A stretch of 64,000 bases of DNA, from contig NZ_KB908090.1 in NCBI RefSeq assembly GCF_000382345.1, forward strand, positions 53,057 to 117,056. Direction: 5' to 3'. Positions within the stretch are counted from its first letter, which is position 1. Each line of letters opens with the position of its first letter. Below the pieces are notes generated by a model. The model ran no database searches. It worked only from the letters and a program-made list of their open reading frames with translations, and was not told the DNA's origin. The translations under genes and the position numbers were made by a program. The DNA is from Massilia niastensis DSM 21313. GTDB lineage: Bacteria; Pseudomonadota; Gammaproteobacteria; Burkholderiales; Burkholderiaceae_D. Shown piece by piece: positions 11,051-22,667 of the stretch.

Positions 11051-12219
11051 GCGACACGAAACAACACCTGGCCACCCGCGTCATCCACGGCGGCCAGGCG
11101 CCCGAGCCTGCGACCGGCGCCGTGATGCCGCCGATCTTCGCCACCTCCACCTTCCGCCAGGAGAGCCCGGGCGTGCACAAGGGCCTGGACTACGGGCGCT
11201 CGCACAACCCGACGCGCTGGGCGCTGGAGCGCTGCGTGGCCGACATCGAAGGCGGCGGCGCGGCCTTCGCCTTCGCATCCGGCCTGGCCGCGATCGCGGC
11301 GGTGCTGGAGCTGCTGCCGTCCGGCTCCCACATCGTCGCCGGCGACGACATGTACGGCGGCACCTACCGCCTGTTCGAGCGCGTGCGCCGCAAGAGCGCC
11401 GGCCATGATTTCGCCTATGTCGACCTGGCCGACCCGGACGCGCTCGCCGACGCGCTGCGTCCCGAGACGCGCATGGTGTGGGTCGAGACGCCGACCAACC
11501 CGATGCTCAAGCTGGCCGACCTGCGCGCCATCGCCGCGCTGTGCCGCGCGCGCGGCATCCTGACCGTGTGCGACAACACCTTCGCCAGCCCGATCGTGCA
11601 GCGCCCGCTCGAATGCGGCTTCGACATCGTCGTGCATTCGACCACCAAGTACATGAACGGGCACTCCGACGTGATCGGCGGCGTGGCGGTGGTCGGCAAC
11701 GAAGACCGGCATGCCGAACTGCGCGAGCAGCTCGGCTTCATCCAGAACGCGGTCGGCGCGATCCAGGGGCCGTTCGACAGCTTCCTGGTGCTACGCGGGA
11801 TCAAGACGCTGGCCCTGCGGATCGAGCGCAGCGGCGACAACGCGCTCGCGCTGGCGCAGTGGCTGGAACGGGAGCCGAAGGTGCGCAAGGTGCATTATCC
11901 GGGGCTGGAATCGCATCCCCAGCATGCGCTGGCGCGGCGCCAGATGAACGGCTTCGGGGGCATCGTGTCGATCGACCTCGATACCGACCTGGCGGGCGCG
12001 CGGCGCTTCCTCGAGCGTTGCGAGGTGTTCACCCTGGCCGAGAGCCTGGGCGGGGTCGAGAGCCTGATCGAGCATCCGGCCCTGATGACCCATGCGAGCA
12101 TACCGGCGGACCGGCGCGCCGAGCTGGGGATCGGCGACGGGCTGATCCGCTTGTCGGTGGGGATCGAGCACCTGGAGGACCAGCGGGAAGATCTGCGGCG
12201 GGCGCTGGCGGCGATCTAG
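11047..12219 (+). CDS. cystathionine gamma-lyase/gamma-synthase family enzyme
   Basis: This 390-residue Cys/Met-metabolism PLP enzyme has its PLP lysine in HSTTKYMNGHSD (Lys201), plus ETPTNP and SLGGVESL. Paired with cystathionine beta-synthase it most likely cleaves cystathionine to cysteine (reverse transsulfuration), though sequence alone does not exclude gamma-synthase activity. Translation starts at GTG, which overlaps the upstream stop as GTGA, with GAAGGA seven bases before. The two genes therefore form a coupled operon. Confidence 0.88.
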   Translation: MSDTKQHLATRVIHGGQAPEPATGAVMPPIFATSTFRQESPGVHKGLDYGRSHNPTRWALERCVADIEGGGAAFAFASGLAAIAAVLELLPSGSHIVAGDDMYGGTYRLFERVRRKSAGHDFAYVDLADPDALADALRPETRMVWVETPTNPMLKLADLRAIAALCRARGILTVCDNTFASPIVQRPLECGFDIVVHSTTKYMNGHSDVIGGVAVVGNEDRHAELREQLGFIQNAVGAIQGPFDSFLVLRGIKTLALRIERSGDNALALAQWLEREPKVRKVHYPGLESHPQHALARRQMNGFGGIVSIDLDTDLAGARRFLERCEVFTLAESLGGVESLIEHPALMTHASIPADRRAELGIGDGLIRLSVGIEHLEDQREDLRRALAAI

Positions 12220-12223
12220 CGCT

Positions 12224-12254
12224 GCAGCGTGGGCGGAGCATCCGCCCGCGCTGC
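12224..12254. terminator. bidirectional hairpin between convergent genes
   Basis: A 14-bp stem (GCAGCGTGGGCGGA and its complement, with one G-U pair) and a GCA loop fills the entire 35-bp gap between the transsulfuration operon and the chemoreceptor gene, ending at the latter's stop codon. There is no T run, so termination strength is uncertain. Confidence 0.65.
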
Positions 12255-13826
12255 CTAGACGCGTGCCAGGGCACGTCCGCCCTCGCGCACCTTGAACGTT
12301 CCCACCAGCTGCGACAGCTCCGCCGCCTGCTGCCGCATCGACGCCGCCGCCGCGGCCGCCTGCTCCACCATCGCCGCATTCTGCTGGGTCGACAGGTCCA
12401 TCTCCACGATCGCGCGGCTGACCTGCTCCACGCCGCCGGCCTGCTCCGCGCTGGCGGTATGGATGGCCCCGAGGATCCCCGCCACCTCCTGCACATGGCG
12501 CAGCAGGTCGCGCATGGTCGACCCGGCCGCCGCGGCGATGCCGGTGCCGGCCTCGATCTCGCCGGCCGACTCGCCGATCAGCTTCTTGATCTCCCTGGCC
12601 GCGCCCGCCGAGTGCTGCGCCAGGTTGCGCACCTCGGCCGCCACCACCGCGAAGCCGCGCCCTTCGCTGCCGGCGCGCGCCGCTTCCACCGCCGCGTTCA
12701 GCGCCAGGATATTGGTCTGGAACGCGATGCTGTCGATCATGCCCGTGATGTCCACGATGCGCTTGGCCGAGGCCTTGATCGCCGCCATGCGGGCCACCAG
12801 CTGCTCCACCGCCTGCGCGCCCTCGATGGCGACGCTGGAGGCGTTCTGGGCCAGCGCATTGGCCTGCTGCGCGCTGGCGTTGTTCTGGGCGATGGTCCCG
12901 GTCAGCTCGTCCATCGCCGCCACCGTCTGGCGCAGCGCGTCGGCCTGGCGCTCGGTGCGCTGCGACAGGTCCTGGTTGCCGTCGGCGATCTCGCCCGATG
13001 CGCAGTCGATCGCCTGGGCGCCCCGCAGCACCTGCGACACCGTCGAGGACACGCCGCGCGTCATGCCGTTCAGGGCGTCGAACAGGCGGCCGATCTCGTC
13101 GCCGCGGGCATGCCGGATGACCGGGCGCAGGTCGCCCTGGGCCACCTGCTCGGCCAGCGCCACGGCCTGCTGCAGCGGACCGACGATGTTCCGGGTCAGC
13201 ATGAAGGCCACCGCCCCGCCCACGGCCAGCGACCCGGCGCCCAGCAGGAGCAGCAGCGCCTTGCTGAAACGCGAGGCGGTGGCCGATTCGTCGGCCAGGC
13301 GATGCGCTTCGGCGGCTTCATGGGCCAGCAAGGCTTCCAGCGCGCCGATATGGGCCTTGTGGGCCTGCTCCCAGCTCCCGGTGACGAGCTGCTCCACCAG
13401 CTGGGTCTGGCCCGTGTCCTTGGCGCGGAACAGCTCGGCCTGGATCTTGTCCAGCGCCGCCTTGTGCCCGGCCGCGACCTGGATCAGGGTGCGCTCGCGT
13501 TCCGAGGCCGGCAACCCGGCCAGCCTGGCGTCGATCGCGGCGGCGCTCTTCCTGCCCTGCGCGAGCTGGGCCAGGAAATAGTCGGCCAGCTCCAGGCTGT
13601 CGCTGCGCGCGATCGAAATCGCACGCGAGGCATTCAGGCGCTCGATACCGAGCAGGTCGGAACTGAGCTGCTGTTTGGCGAGCTTGTCGTTGACGAGATC
13701 GGAAGTGATCGCGTCAGCCGCATGCATGCGCCACAGCGCAACACAGCAAATGAGGATGATAACCAGGGAAACGATGCCGAAGGCGCCGAGGATTTTGGTG
13801 GCGGTATTGAGCTTGGCGAGTCGCAT
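12255..13826 (-). CDS. methyl-accepting chemotaxis protein
   Basis: This 523-residue receptor has two transmembrane helices (residues 12-33 and 190-211) enclosing a periplasmic four-helix bundle of about 155 residues. A HAMP domain and a cytoplasmic signalling hairpin follow; the hairpin tip carries the conserved [20 protein letters not shown] motif. There is no C-terminal CheR/CheB-binding pentapeptide; the protein ends GGRALARV. The periplasmic domain resembles the Tar/4HB type, but its ligand cannot be read from sequence. It stands alone, with no che genes nearby. Confidence 0.92.
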   Translation of the reverse strand: MRLAKLNTATKILGAFGIVSLVIILICCVALWRMHAADAITSDLVNDKLAKQQLSSDLLGIERLNASRAISIARSDSLELADYFLAQLAQGRKSAAAIDARLAGLPASERERTLIQVAAGHKAALDKIQAELFRAKDTGQTQLVEQLVTGSWEQAHKAHIGALEALLAHEAAEAHRLADESATASRFSKALLLLLGAGSLAVGGAVAFMLTRNIVGPLQQAVALAEQVAQGDLRPVIRHARGDEIGRLFDALNGMTRGVSSTVSQVLRGAQAIDCASGEIADGNQDLSQRTERQADALRQTVAAMDELTGTIAQNNASAQQANALAQNASSVAIEGAQAVEQLVARMAAIKASAKRIVDITGMIDSIAFQTNILALNAAVEAARAGSEGRGFAVVAAEVRNLAQHSAGAAREIKKLIGESAGEIEAGTGIAAAAGSTMRDLLRHVQEVAGILGAIHTASAEQAGGVEQVSRAIVEMDLSTQQNAAMVEQAAAAAASMRQQAAELSQLVGTFKVREGGRALARV

Positions 13827-13965
13827 TGCGATAGTGGGTTGCTGAAGTGCTTGCAGTTTAGAAACCCAATATGACCGGATTATGAATTTTTATTACTTCG
13901 GTGTCATAAACCACATAAATATGTAATACCCATCCTGGATAAAGCCCACCCTGGAATGGCCCAAT

Positions 13966-13998
13966 GAAAAAAGCCCGCGGCACTTGCGTGCGCGGGCT
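13966..13998 (-). terminator. intrinsic terminator of clpS-clpA
   Basis: On the minus strand an AGCCCGCG/CGCGGGCT stem is followed by six T residues, 24 bases after the clpA stop. Confidence 0.8.
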
Positions 13999-14021
13999 TT
14001 GGTAATAAAACGCCGGAGCGT

Positions 14022-16318
<2,297 letters not shown>

Positions 16319-16322
<4 letters not shown>

Positions 16323-16621
16323 ACTTCCTCCATCACGCATTGCAGGGGATGCCCCGCCTTACGCGCATGCGTTAAGACAAACTCCACTTTGGTACACGCT
16401 ATATCTTTGGAAAACACACCGCACACCCCTTTGCCATGACGATGCACGGAAAGCATGATCTGTGTCGCCGTTTCGCGATCCTTGTTGAAGTACTCCTGAA
16501 TGACAGCGACAACAAACTCCATCGGCGTGTAGTCATCATTCAGCAGCGCCACCTGGTAGAGTGGCGGCGGTTTCACTGTCTGCCGCTCCAGCAGTTGTTC
16601 GGTATCGTGCTTCGTTGCCAT
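16319..16621 (-). CDS. clpS: ATP-dependent Clp protease adaptor ClpS
   Basis: This 100-residue adaptor delivers N-degron substrates to ClpA. The N-degron binding motif [13 protein letters not shown] and the ClpA contact HRHGKG are conserved. It precedes clpA with a four-base overlap, the usual arrangement in proteobacteria. Its 5' side is an AT-richer gap of about 240 bases shared with the divergent cold-shock gene. Confidence 0.96.
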
Positions 16622-16829
16622 GTGGGTATTCTAAAGCTTTCGGGGTTGGTGCAAAGCGTAAACATCAGCTCGTTTTCATGTGCTTCCATGTTACGCGGTT
16701 TCCAATCTTTGCGCAGATGGCGCTTCAATTGAAGAAATCAAGAGCCCATCCGGTCCCGGTGTGGAAAATTTAGCAACACAGGGCCAAAACCCCTTGACTT
16801 CAATGATTATTCCACCAACAATGCAGCTA
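16622..16829. other. intergenic region between divergent clpS and cspA
   Basis: This gap has lower GC than its surroundings and no convincing gene. It must hold the clpS promoter on the minus strand, but no clear -35/-10 pair stands out. The cspA promoter and leader occupy the right side and are listed separately. Confidence 0.5.
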
Positions 16830-16858
16830 TTGACATTGTACTTATGTACTTGTTGATA
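16830..16858 (+). promoter_or_regulatory. sigma-70 promoter of the cold-shock gene
   Basis: A consensus TTGACA (16830-16835) and TTGATA (16853-16858) are 17 bases apart. Transcription would begin near 16865, giving a leader of about 76 bases. Confidence 0.72.
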
Positions 16859-16864
16859 AGAAGT

Positions 16865-16940
16865 GAGCAGGCTGAGGAGGGGGCAAGAAGCTTCTTGCTT
16901 TTATGGCTCGTGTGATTTGTTTAAATTTGAAAGTTCTTTT
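16865..16940 (+). promoter_or_regulatory. cspA 5' leader, possible cold-responsive element
   Basis: The predicted leader is purine-rich at its start (GAGGAGGGGG) and T-rich near the ATG, with no clear Shine-Dalgarno next to the start codon. Long structured leaders control translation of cspA-type genes by temperature; this example is inferred by analogy. Confidence 0.45.
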
Positions 16941-17144
16941 ATGGCAACTGGTACTGTTAAGTGGTTCAATGATTCCAAAGGTTTTGGCTTCATCACTCCC
17001 GATGACGGCGGCGAGGATCTGTTCGCGCACTTCTCCGCAATCAATATGAACGGTTTTAAGACCCTCAAAGAAGGTCAAAAAGTCCAATTCGAAGTCACGC
17101 AAGGCCCTAAAGGCAAGCAAGCTTCCAACATCCAGGGCATGTAA
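16941..17144 (+). CDS. cspA: cold-shock protein, CspA family
   Basis: This 67-residue single cold-shock domain protein binds single-stranded RNA and DNA. The RNP motifs KGFGFI and DLFAHF are intact. The ATG at 16941 matches the family N-terminus ([10 protein letters not shown]); the frame is open upstream but that is leader. A strong terminator follows 20 bases after the stop, so the gene is monocistronic. Several paralogues are usual in this group, so cold induction of this copy is not certain. Confidence 0.95.
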   Translation: MATGTVKWFNDSKGFGFITPDDGGEDLFAHFSAINMNGFKTLKEGQKVQFEVTQGPKGKQASNIQGM

Positions 17145-17163
17145 TTCTCCGCCCCCGGAAGCG

Positions 17164-17192
17164 AAAAGCCCCGCCCTTGCGGGGTTTTTTTT
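17164..17192 (+). terminator. intrinsic terminator of cspA
   Basis: A CCCCGC/GCGGGG stem with a CCTT loop is flanked by AAAA and followed by eight T residues. Confidence 0.9.
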
Positions 17193-17287
17193 CGGGCTTT
17201 TTTACGCCTACCCTAGCACCGATCCGCAATCTCCCGCGCCCGCCTGCGCGCCGTCCTGCCGCGTGCGCGCCGCCCCTTCCCGCAATG

Positions 17288-17319
17288 AAAAAAGTCCCGC
17301 CTCCGCCGGGGTCGGGACT
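17288..17319 (-). terminator. intrinsic terminator of icd
   Basis: On the minus strand an AGTCCCG/CGGGACT stem with a GC-rich loop is followed by six T residues, 38 bases beyond the icd stop. Confidence 0.8.
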
Positions 17320-17356
17320 GCATGCTGCCGCAGGCGCCCGGCGACGGGCGCGCGGA

Positions 17357-18610
17357 TTACATCTGTTCGATCATCACTTCGCCGAAGCCCGAGCACGAGA
17401 CCTGGGTCGCGCCTTCCATCAGGCGCGCGAAGTCGTAGGTGACGCGCTTCGAGGCGATCGCCTTTTCCATCGACCTGATGATCAGGTCGGCCGCCTCGGT
17501 CCAGCCCATGTGGCGCAGCATCATCTCGGCCGACAGGATCAGGGAACCCGGGTTCACGTAGTCCTTGCCGGCGTACTTCGGCGCGGTGCCGTGGGTCGCC
17601 TCGAACATCGCGACCGAATTCGACATGTTGGCGCCCGGCGCGATGCCGATGCCGCCGACCTGGGCCGCCAGCGCGTCCGAGATGTAGTCGCCGTTCAGGT
17701 TCAGGGTGGCGATCACGCTGTACTCCGCCGGACGCAGCAGGATCTGCTGCAGGAAGGCGTCGGCGATCGAATCCTTGACGACGATCTCGCGGCCGGACTT
17801 CGGATTCCTGAACTTGCACCATGGGCCGCCGTCGATCATCTCGGCGCCGAATTCCTTCTGCGCCAGCGCATAGCCCCAGTCGCGGAAGCCACCTTCGGTG
17901 TACTTCATGATGTTGCCCTTGTGGACGATGGTGACCGAGGTCTTGTCGTTGTCGATCGCGTACTGGATCGCCCTGCGCACCAGGCGCTCGGTGCCTTCGC
18001 GCGAGACCGGCTTGACGCCGATGCCCGAGGTGTCGGGGAAGCGGATCTTCTTGACGCCCATTTCCCGGGTCAGGAAGTCGATGACCTTCTTCGCGCCGTC
18101 CGAGCCTTCGGCCCATTCGATGCCGGCGTAGATGTCTTCCGAGTTTTCGCGGAAGATGACCATGTCGGTCTTCTCGGGCTGCTTCAGCGGCGAGGGCACG
18201 CCGGTGAAGTAGCGCACCGGGCGCAGGCAGACGTAGAGGTCGAGATCCTGGCGCAGCGCGACGTTCAGCGAACGGATGCCGCCGCCGACCGGGGTGGTCA
18301 GCGGGCCCTTGATCGAGACCACGTACTCCTTCAGCACGTCCAGGGTTTCGGCCGGCAGCCAGACGTCCGGGCCATACACATTGGTCGACTTCTCGCCGGC
18401 GTAGATTTCCATCCAGCTGATCCTGCGCTTGCCGCCATAGGCCTTCGCCACCGCCGCGTCGACCACCTTGATCATGACCGGGGTGATATCGACGCCGGTA
18501 CCATCGCCTTCGATGAACGGAATGACCGGGGTATCGGGTACATTCAGCGAACAATCGGCGTTGACGGTGATTTTCTGGCCGTCGGCAGGTACTTTGATAT
18601 GTTGGTACAT
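17357..18610 (-). CDS. icd: NADP-dependent isocitrate dehydrogenase, homodimeric type
   Basis: This 417-residue enzyme oxidatively decarboxylates isocitrate to 2-oxoglutarate in the TCA cycle; the length equals the E. coli type. The substrate loop [13 protein letters not shown] carries the serine that AceK phosphorylates in enterobacteria. The metal-site region is [20 protein letters not shown]. The start at 18610 has GGGAGAA nine bases upstream; the open frame continues 20 codons further without a better site. A second, unrelated isocitrate dehydrogenase lies 0.9 kb away and shares an upstream motif. Confidence 0.95.
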   Translation of the reverse strand: MYQHIKVPADGQKITVNADCSLNVPDTPVIPFIEGDGTGVDITPVMIKVVDAAVAKAYGGKRRISWMEIYAGEKSTNVYGPDVWLPAETLDVLKEYVVSIKGPLTTPVGGGIRSLNVALRQDLDLYVCLRPVRYFTGVPSPLKQPEKTDMVIFRENSEDIYAGIEWAEGSDGAKKVIDFLTREMGVKKIRFPDTSGIGVKPVSREGTERLVRRAIQYAIDNDKTSVTIVHKGNIMKYTEGGFRDWGYALAQKEFGAEMIDGGPWCKFRNPKSGREIVVKDSIADAFLQQILLRPAEYSVIATLNLNGDYISDALAAQVGGIGIAPGANMSNSVAMFEATHGTAPKYAGKDYVNPGSLILSAEMMLRHMGWTEAADLIIRSMEKAIASKRVTYDFARLMEGATQVSCSGFGEVMIEQM

Positions 18611-18709
18611 CGTGTTCTCCCTGGTTGTCGCACGGCGGGCTGCGATGTCGCAGCGCCATGCAGTCGGCATGGTCTGCGATCTGAATTACAATGTCGATAA
18701 CAGCGGTTA

Positions 18710-18723
18710 GTCCTCTATAAGAC
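18710..18723. promoter_or_regulatory. shared isocitrate dehydrogenase operator, icd copy
   Basis: GTCCTCTATAAGAC lies 100 bp upstream of icd and matches 13 of 14 bases of the site before the monomeric enzyme gene at 21933-21946. It is also within the gap to the divergent pseudouridine synthase gene. The factor is unknown; GntR-type TCA-cycle regulators are one candidate. Confidence 0.5.
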
Positions 18724-18826
18724 CTCGGTCTAGCGTCTTGCATTATGCACCAGTATCCTGGCAGGCGCTACGGTTAGCCCCCCATGCGCCGCCGCCGGCG
18801 GCCCCGACATTGCCCAACTCCGTACC

Positions 18827-19393
18827 ATGCCTCTGATCCTCTTCAACAAACCCTTCCAGGTCCTGTGCCAGTTTTCGCCCCAGCCGGGACGCGAGTCGCT
18901 GGCCGATTACCTGGACATCCCGGGCATCTACCCGGCCGGCCGGCTCGACGCCGACAGCGAAGGCCTGATGCTGCTGACCGACGACGGCAAGCTGCAGCAC
19001 AAGATCGCGCATCCGGACCACAAGGAAGCCAAGACCTACCTGGTGCAGGTGGACGGGATCGCCGACGCCGCCCTGCTGGCGCGCCTGCAGGCCCCGCTCG
19101 ACCTGGGCGACTTCGTCACCAGACCCTGCCGCGCCGTGCGCATCGCCGAGCCGGAATGGCTGTGGCCGCGCAATCCGCCGATCCGCACGCGCCAGGACAA
19201 GCCCACCAGCTGGATCGCGATCACGCTGGAGGAAGGCAAGAACCGCCAGGTGAGGCGCATGACGGCGGCGGTGGGGCTGCCCACCCTGCGCCTGGTGCGC
19301 AGCAGTATCGGGCCGTTTTCGCTGGCGACCCATCCCTTGATGCCGGGGGAGTTCGTCGAGGTGCCGGCGGAGGCCTTGCGGACGGGGAAGTAA
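18827..19393 (+). CDS. rluE: 23S rRNA pseudouridine synthase, RluE-like
   Basis: This 188-residue RsuA/RluB/E/F-family enzyme isomerises a uridine in rRNA. The catalytic aspartate lies in GRLDADSEGLMLLTDDG and the second family motif is GKNRQVRRM. It lacks the N-terminal S4 domain of RluB, RsuA and RluF, and that and the short length point to RluE (target U2457 in E. coli). There is no clear ribosome-binding site. It converges on the monomeric isocitrate dehydrogenase gene through a strong hairpin. Confidence 0.85.
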   Translation: MPLILFNKPFQVLCQFSPQPGRESLADYLDIPGIYPAGRLDADSEGLMLLTDDGKLQHKIAHPDHKEAKTYLVQVDGIADAALLARLQAPLDLGDFVTRPCRAVRIAEPEWLWPRNPPIRTRQDKPTSWIAITLEEGKNRQVRRMTAAVGLPTLRLVRSSIGPFSLATHPLMPGEFVEVPAEALRTGK

Positions 19394-19420
19394 GCGCCGT
19401 CACGCACGCAAACAAACAAC

Positions 19421-19469
19421 GCAAACAAAAAGCCCGCCAGACCGATGGTCTGGCGGGCTTTTTGTTTGC
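19421..19469. terminator. strong bidirectional terminator
   Basis: Perfect 23-bp arms (GCAAACAAAAAGCCCGCCAG plus ACC on the left) surround a three-base GAT loop. Each side ends in a T run when read outward, so it should stop transcripts of both the pseudouridine synthase gene and the convergent isocitrate dehydrogenase gene. Confidence 0.93.
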
Positions 19470-19503
19470 CTGGTACGCGCGCGGCAAGCCGCGCGCCGCC
19501 TGC

Positions 19504-21738
19504 TTAGGCGCCCACTGCTTCCAGTGCGCTGTTGAAGGTCGCGCTAGGACGCATCACGGCCTTCACCTTCGCGTCGTCGGCCTTGTAGTAGCCGCCGATG
19601 TCGACCGGCTTGCCCTGCACTTCCAGCAGCTCGGCAACGATCTTCTGCTCGTTCTCGGCCAGGGTCCTGGCCAGCGGCGCGAACTGGGCAGCCAGCTCGG
19701 CGTCCTCGGTCTGCGCGGCCAGTTCCTGGGCCCAGTACAGCGACAGGTAGAACTGGCTGCCGCGGTTGTCGAGCTCGCCGGTCTTCGGCGACGGCGACTT
19801 GCGGTTGTCCAGCAGCTTGCCGGTCGCGGCGTCGAGGGTCCTGGCCAGGACCTTGGCCTTGTTGTTGCCGGTCTTGATACCCAGGTCTTCCAGGCTCACG
19901 GCCAGCGCCAGGAATTCACCCAGCGAGTCCCAGCGCAGGTGGTTTTCTTCCACCAGCTGCTGCACGTGCTTCGGCGCCGAACCGCCGGCGCCGGTTTCGT
20001 ACATGCCGCCGCCGGCCATCAGCGGAACGATCGACAGCATCTTGGCGCTGGTGCCCAGTTCCATGATCGGGAACAGGTCGGTCAGGTAGTCGCGCAGGAT
20101 GTTGCCGGTGACCGAGATGGTGTCCAGGCCGCGCTTCACGCGCTCCAGCGTGTAGCGCATCGCACGCACCTGCGACATGATCTGGATGTCCAGGCCGCTC
20201 GTGTCGTGCTCTTTCAGGTAGGTCTTGACCTTCTTGATCAGCTCGTTTTCGTGCGGACGGTACGGGTCGAGCCAGAACACGGCCGGCATGCCCGAGTTGC
20301 GGGCGCGGGTGACGGCCAGCTTGACCCAGTCACGGATCGGCGCGTCCTTGACCTGGCACATGCGCCAGATATCGCCCTGCTCGACGTTCTGCGACATCAG
20401 CACTTCGCCGGTCGCCAGGTCGGTGATGTTCGCCACGCCGTCTTCCGGGACCTCGAAGGTCTTGTCGTGCGAACCGTATTCCTCGGCCTGCTGGGCCATC
20501 AGGCCCACGTTCGGCACGGTGCCCATGGTGCGCGGATCGAAGGCGCCATGCCATTTGCAGAAGTTGATGATCTCCTGGTAGATGCGCGCGAAGGTGCTCT
20601 CCGGGATCACGGCCTTGACTTCCTTCAGGCGGCCGTCGGCGCCGTACATCTTGCCGCCGGCGCGGATCATGGCCGGCATGGAGGCGTCGACGATCACGTC
20701 GTTCGGCGAGTGGAAGTTGGTGATGCCCTTGGCCGAGTCGACCATGGCCAGTTCCGGACGGTGCTCCTGGCAGGCGTGCAGGTCACGGATGATTTCTTCG
20801 CGCTGCGAGGCCGGCAGGTCGGCGATCTTGTTGTACAGATCGGCCATGCCGTTGTTGACGTTGATCTTCAGGCTGTCGAACAGGGCGCCGTGCTTCTCGA
20901 AGGCTTCCTTGTAGAACATGCGCACGCAGTGGCCGAACACGATCGGGTGCGAGACCTTCATCATGGTCGCCTTGACGTGCAGCGAGAACAGCATGCCGGT
21001 CTTGTGCGCGTCTTCGATCTGGGCTTCGTAGAAGGCCAGCAGGGCCTTGCGGCTCATGAACATCGAATCGATGATCTCGCCAGCCTGCAGCGCGACCTTC
21101 GGCTTCAGCACGATGGTCTGGCCGCCCTTGGTGACCAGCTCCATCTTGACTTCGCGGGCGCGGTCGAGGGTCATCGACTTTTCGCCGTGGTAGAAGTCGC
21201 CGCCGGTCATGTGCGACACGTGGGTGCGCGAGGCCGCCGACCATGGCTGCATCGCGTGCGGGTTCTTGCGGGCGTACTCTTTCACGGCGCGCGGGGCGCG
21301 GCGGTCGGAGTTACCTTCGCGCAGGACCGGGTTGACGGCCGAGCCGATGCACTTGTTGTAGCGTGCCTTGATGGATTTTTCTTCGTCGGTCTTCGCGTCC
21401 GCCGGGTAGTCGGGGATGTTGTAGCCCTTTTCCTGCAGTTCCTTGATGGCGGCTTCCAGCTGGGCCACCGAGGCGCTGATGTTCGGCAGCTTGATGATGT
21501 TCGCGTCCGGCTCGAGCGTCTTCTTGCCCAGCTCGGCCAGTGCGTCCGGCACGCGCTGTTCCGGCGTGAGGTTTTCCGGGAAATTGGCCAGGATACGCGC
21601 GGCGACCGAGATGTCGCTCGCTTCGACCCGGATACCAGCCGGCTTGGTGAAGGTGCTGACGACAGGCAGGAAGGCGTGGGTCGCCAGCAGGGGCGCCTCG
21701 TCGGTCAGGGTGTAGATGATGGTCGGATCACTGCTCAT
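19504..21738 (-). CDS. icd2: NADP-dependent isocitrate dehydrogenase, monomeric type
   Basis: This 744-residue enzyme belongs to the monomeric IDH family (about 740 residues), structurally distinct from the dimeric enzyme. It catalyses the same isocitrate to 2-oxoglutarate step. Family landmarks are [17 protein letters not shown] at the N-terminus, [19 protein letters not shown] and [10 protein letters not shown]. The ATG at 21738 has GAGGAAAAAG five bases upstream; a longer frame (30 codons) has no support. A GTCTT/AAGAC motif lies about 195 bp upstream. In other bacteria the two forms respond differently to carbon source or temperature. Confidence 0.95.
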   Translation of the reverse strand: MSSDPTIIYTLTDEAPLLATHAFLPVVSTFTKPAGIRVEASDISVAARILANFPENLTPEQRVPDALAELGKKTLEPDANIIKLPNISASVAQLEAAIKELQEKGYNIPDYPADAKTDEEKSIKARYNKCIGSAVNPVLREGNSDRRAPRAVKEYARKNPHAMQPWSAASRTHVSHMTGGDFYHGEKSMTLDRAREVKMELVTKGGQTIVLKPKVALQAGEIIDSMFMSRKALLAFYEAQIEDAHKTGMLFSLHVKATMMKVSHPIVFGHCVRMFYKEAFEKHGALFDSLKINVNNGMADLYNKIADLPASQREEIIRDLHACQEHRPELAMVDSAKGITNFHSPNDVIVDASMPAMIRAGGKMYGADGRLKEVKAVIPESTFARIYQEIINFCKWHGAFDPRTMGTVPNVGLMAQQAEEYGSHDKTFEVPEDGVANITDLATGEVLMSQNVEQGDIWRMCQVKDAPIRDWVKLAVTRARNSGMPAVFWLDPYRPHENELIKKVKTYLKEHDTSGLDIQIMSQVRAMRYTLERVKRGLDTISVTGNILRDYLTDLFPIMELGTSAKMLSIVPLMAGGGMYETGAGGSAPKHVQQLVEENHLRWDSLGEFLALAVSLEDLGIKTGNNKAKVLARTLDAATGKLLDNRKSPSPKTGELDNRGSQFYLSLYWAQELAAQTEDAELAAQFAPLARTLAENEQKIVAELLEVQGKPVDIGGYYKADDAKVKAVMRPSATFNSALEAVGA

Positions 21739-21932
21739 GCACTTTTTCCTCGGTTTTCGCGAACAGGTCGCGAGTGGTGAAACTTGCTCAATAATTGCCC
21801 GTCCGCGCACACGCGCGACGCAGCACACCGATCATTCTACCCCGCTCCAGGGCGTGATGGACAGATCGCCAAGGTCCCAGCCTGTTCCCGCGCCGTTCGG
21901 CCCGGACGGCTTGACGCCTTGCTGCGCCCCAA

Positions 21933-21953
21933 GTCTTCTATAAGACATAAGAC
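21933..21953. promoter_or_regulatory. shared isocitrate dehydrogenase operator, monomeric-enzyme copy
   Basis: GTCTT-CTAT-AAGAC (21933-21946) is a dyad followed directly by another ATAAGAC half-site. The first 14 bases match the icd copy at 18710-18723 in all but one position. The 449-bp gap in which it lies holds no gene; its right end carries the rpsT terminator. Confidence 0.55.
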
Positions 21954-22101
21954 AGGCGACATATTATGCCTCAGCTTTGGGCGGGACACCAGTTTTCCCG
22001 CATGATGGATGGCACAACCACTTCGTGAAACGACGGCGCAGGCCGGCGCGGCCACGCGAAGGGTGCGGCGCGCCGGGCCCGGAGAAAGGCATGGGCCAAG
22101 C

Positions 22102-22134
22102 AAAAAAACCCGCCAGGACCGAAGTCGGGCGGGT
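22102..22134 (-). terminator. intrinsic terminator of rpsT
   Basis: On the minus strand an ACCCGCC/GGCGGGT stem is followed by seven T residues, 54 bases after the rpsT stop. Confidence 0.85.
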
Positions 22135-22187
22135 CTTTCTACTGCACAGAACTTGCCAGCGCGGCCTCGGCCGCGCGCACGCGGCTG

Positions 22188-22454
22188 TTAGGCCGACAGT
22201 GCCTTGATGGCTGCAGCCAGGCGGCTCTTGTGGCGCGCTGCCTTGTTCTTGTGGATGATCTTCTTGTCAGCGATGCTGTCGATGGTCGACACGGACTGCT
22301 GGAAGATGGTGGCCGCTGCGGCCTTGTCGCCAGCCAGGATGGCCTTGCGAACTGCCTTGATTGCGGTGCGCAGGGTCGAACGCTGTGCCGAGTTGTGCGC
22401 GTTTTGCTTCACTGCTTGACGAGCGCGCTTGCGCGCTTGTGCGGTATTTGCCAT
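22188..22454 (-). CDS. rpsT: 30S ribosomal protein S20
   Basis: This 88-residue basic protein binds 16S rRNA early in 30S assembly. The family N-terminus [13 protein letters not shown] fixes the start at 22454, where AGGAAA lies six bases upstream. The opposite orientation to murJ, with murJ next door, is common in betaproteobacteria. A TATAAT promoter gives a leader of about 110 bases; S20 autoregulates its own translation in E. coli. Confidence 0.97.
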   Translation of the reverse strand: MANTAQARKRARQAVKQNAHNSAQRSTLRTAIKAVRKAILAGDKAAAATIFQQSVSTIDSIADKKIIHKNKAARHKSRLAAAIKALSA

Positions 22455-22571
22455 GGGATTTCCTAAATCGGGGTCAAGTTGCGTTTGCAAACATTAGCGT
22501 GTGTCAAACCGGCCCTTTCAGGTGCCTGCCCAACGATTCTTGTCTGCCAACAGAATTCAGTACAGCCCACG

Positions 22572-22600
22572 ATTATAGCGAAGGATTCCTCCAAGGGCAA
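22572..22600 (-). promoter_or_regulatory. sigma-70 promoter of rpsT
   Basis: On the minus strand, TTGCCC (22595-22600) and a consensus TATAAT (22572-22577) are 17 bases apart. Confidence 0.7.
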
Positions 22601-22653
22601 TTCATAATTCAATAATGCCGCCGTTTTCGCCCGTGCGCGGGTTGTTGCCCAAG

Positions 22654-22659
22654 TATAAT
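22654..22659 (+). promoter_or_regulatory. -10 element of murJ, implying a leaderless transcript
   Basis: A perfect TATAAT ends only eight bases before the murJ ATG at 22668, and there is no Shine-Dalgarno in between. No good -35 is seen at the expected distance (CCGTGC). If used, the message would begin almost at the start codon. Confidence 0.45.
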
Positions 22660-22667
22660 CCCGGGCC

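Noticed and set aside
12224..12254. Hairpin as a small regulatory RNA
   Set aside because: It exactly fills the gap between convergent stop codons, so termination or transcript-end protection is the simpler reading.
18784..21780. 998-codon plus-strand frame across rluE and icd2
   Set aside because: It is antisense to the monomeric isocitrate dehydrogenase gene and has low-complexity composition; rluE in another frame is the real gene.
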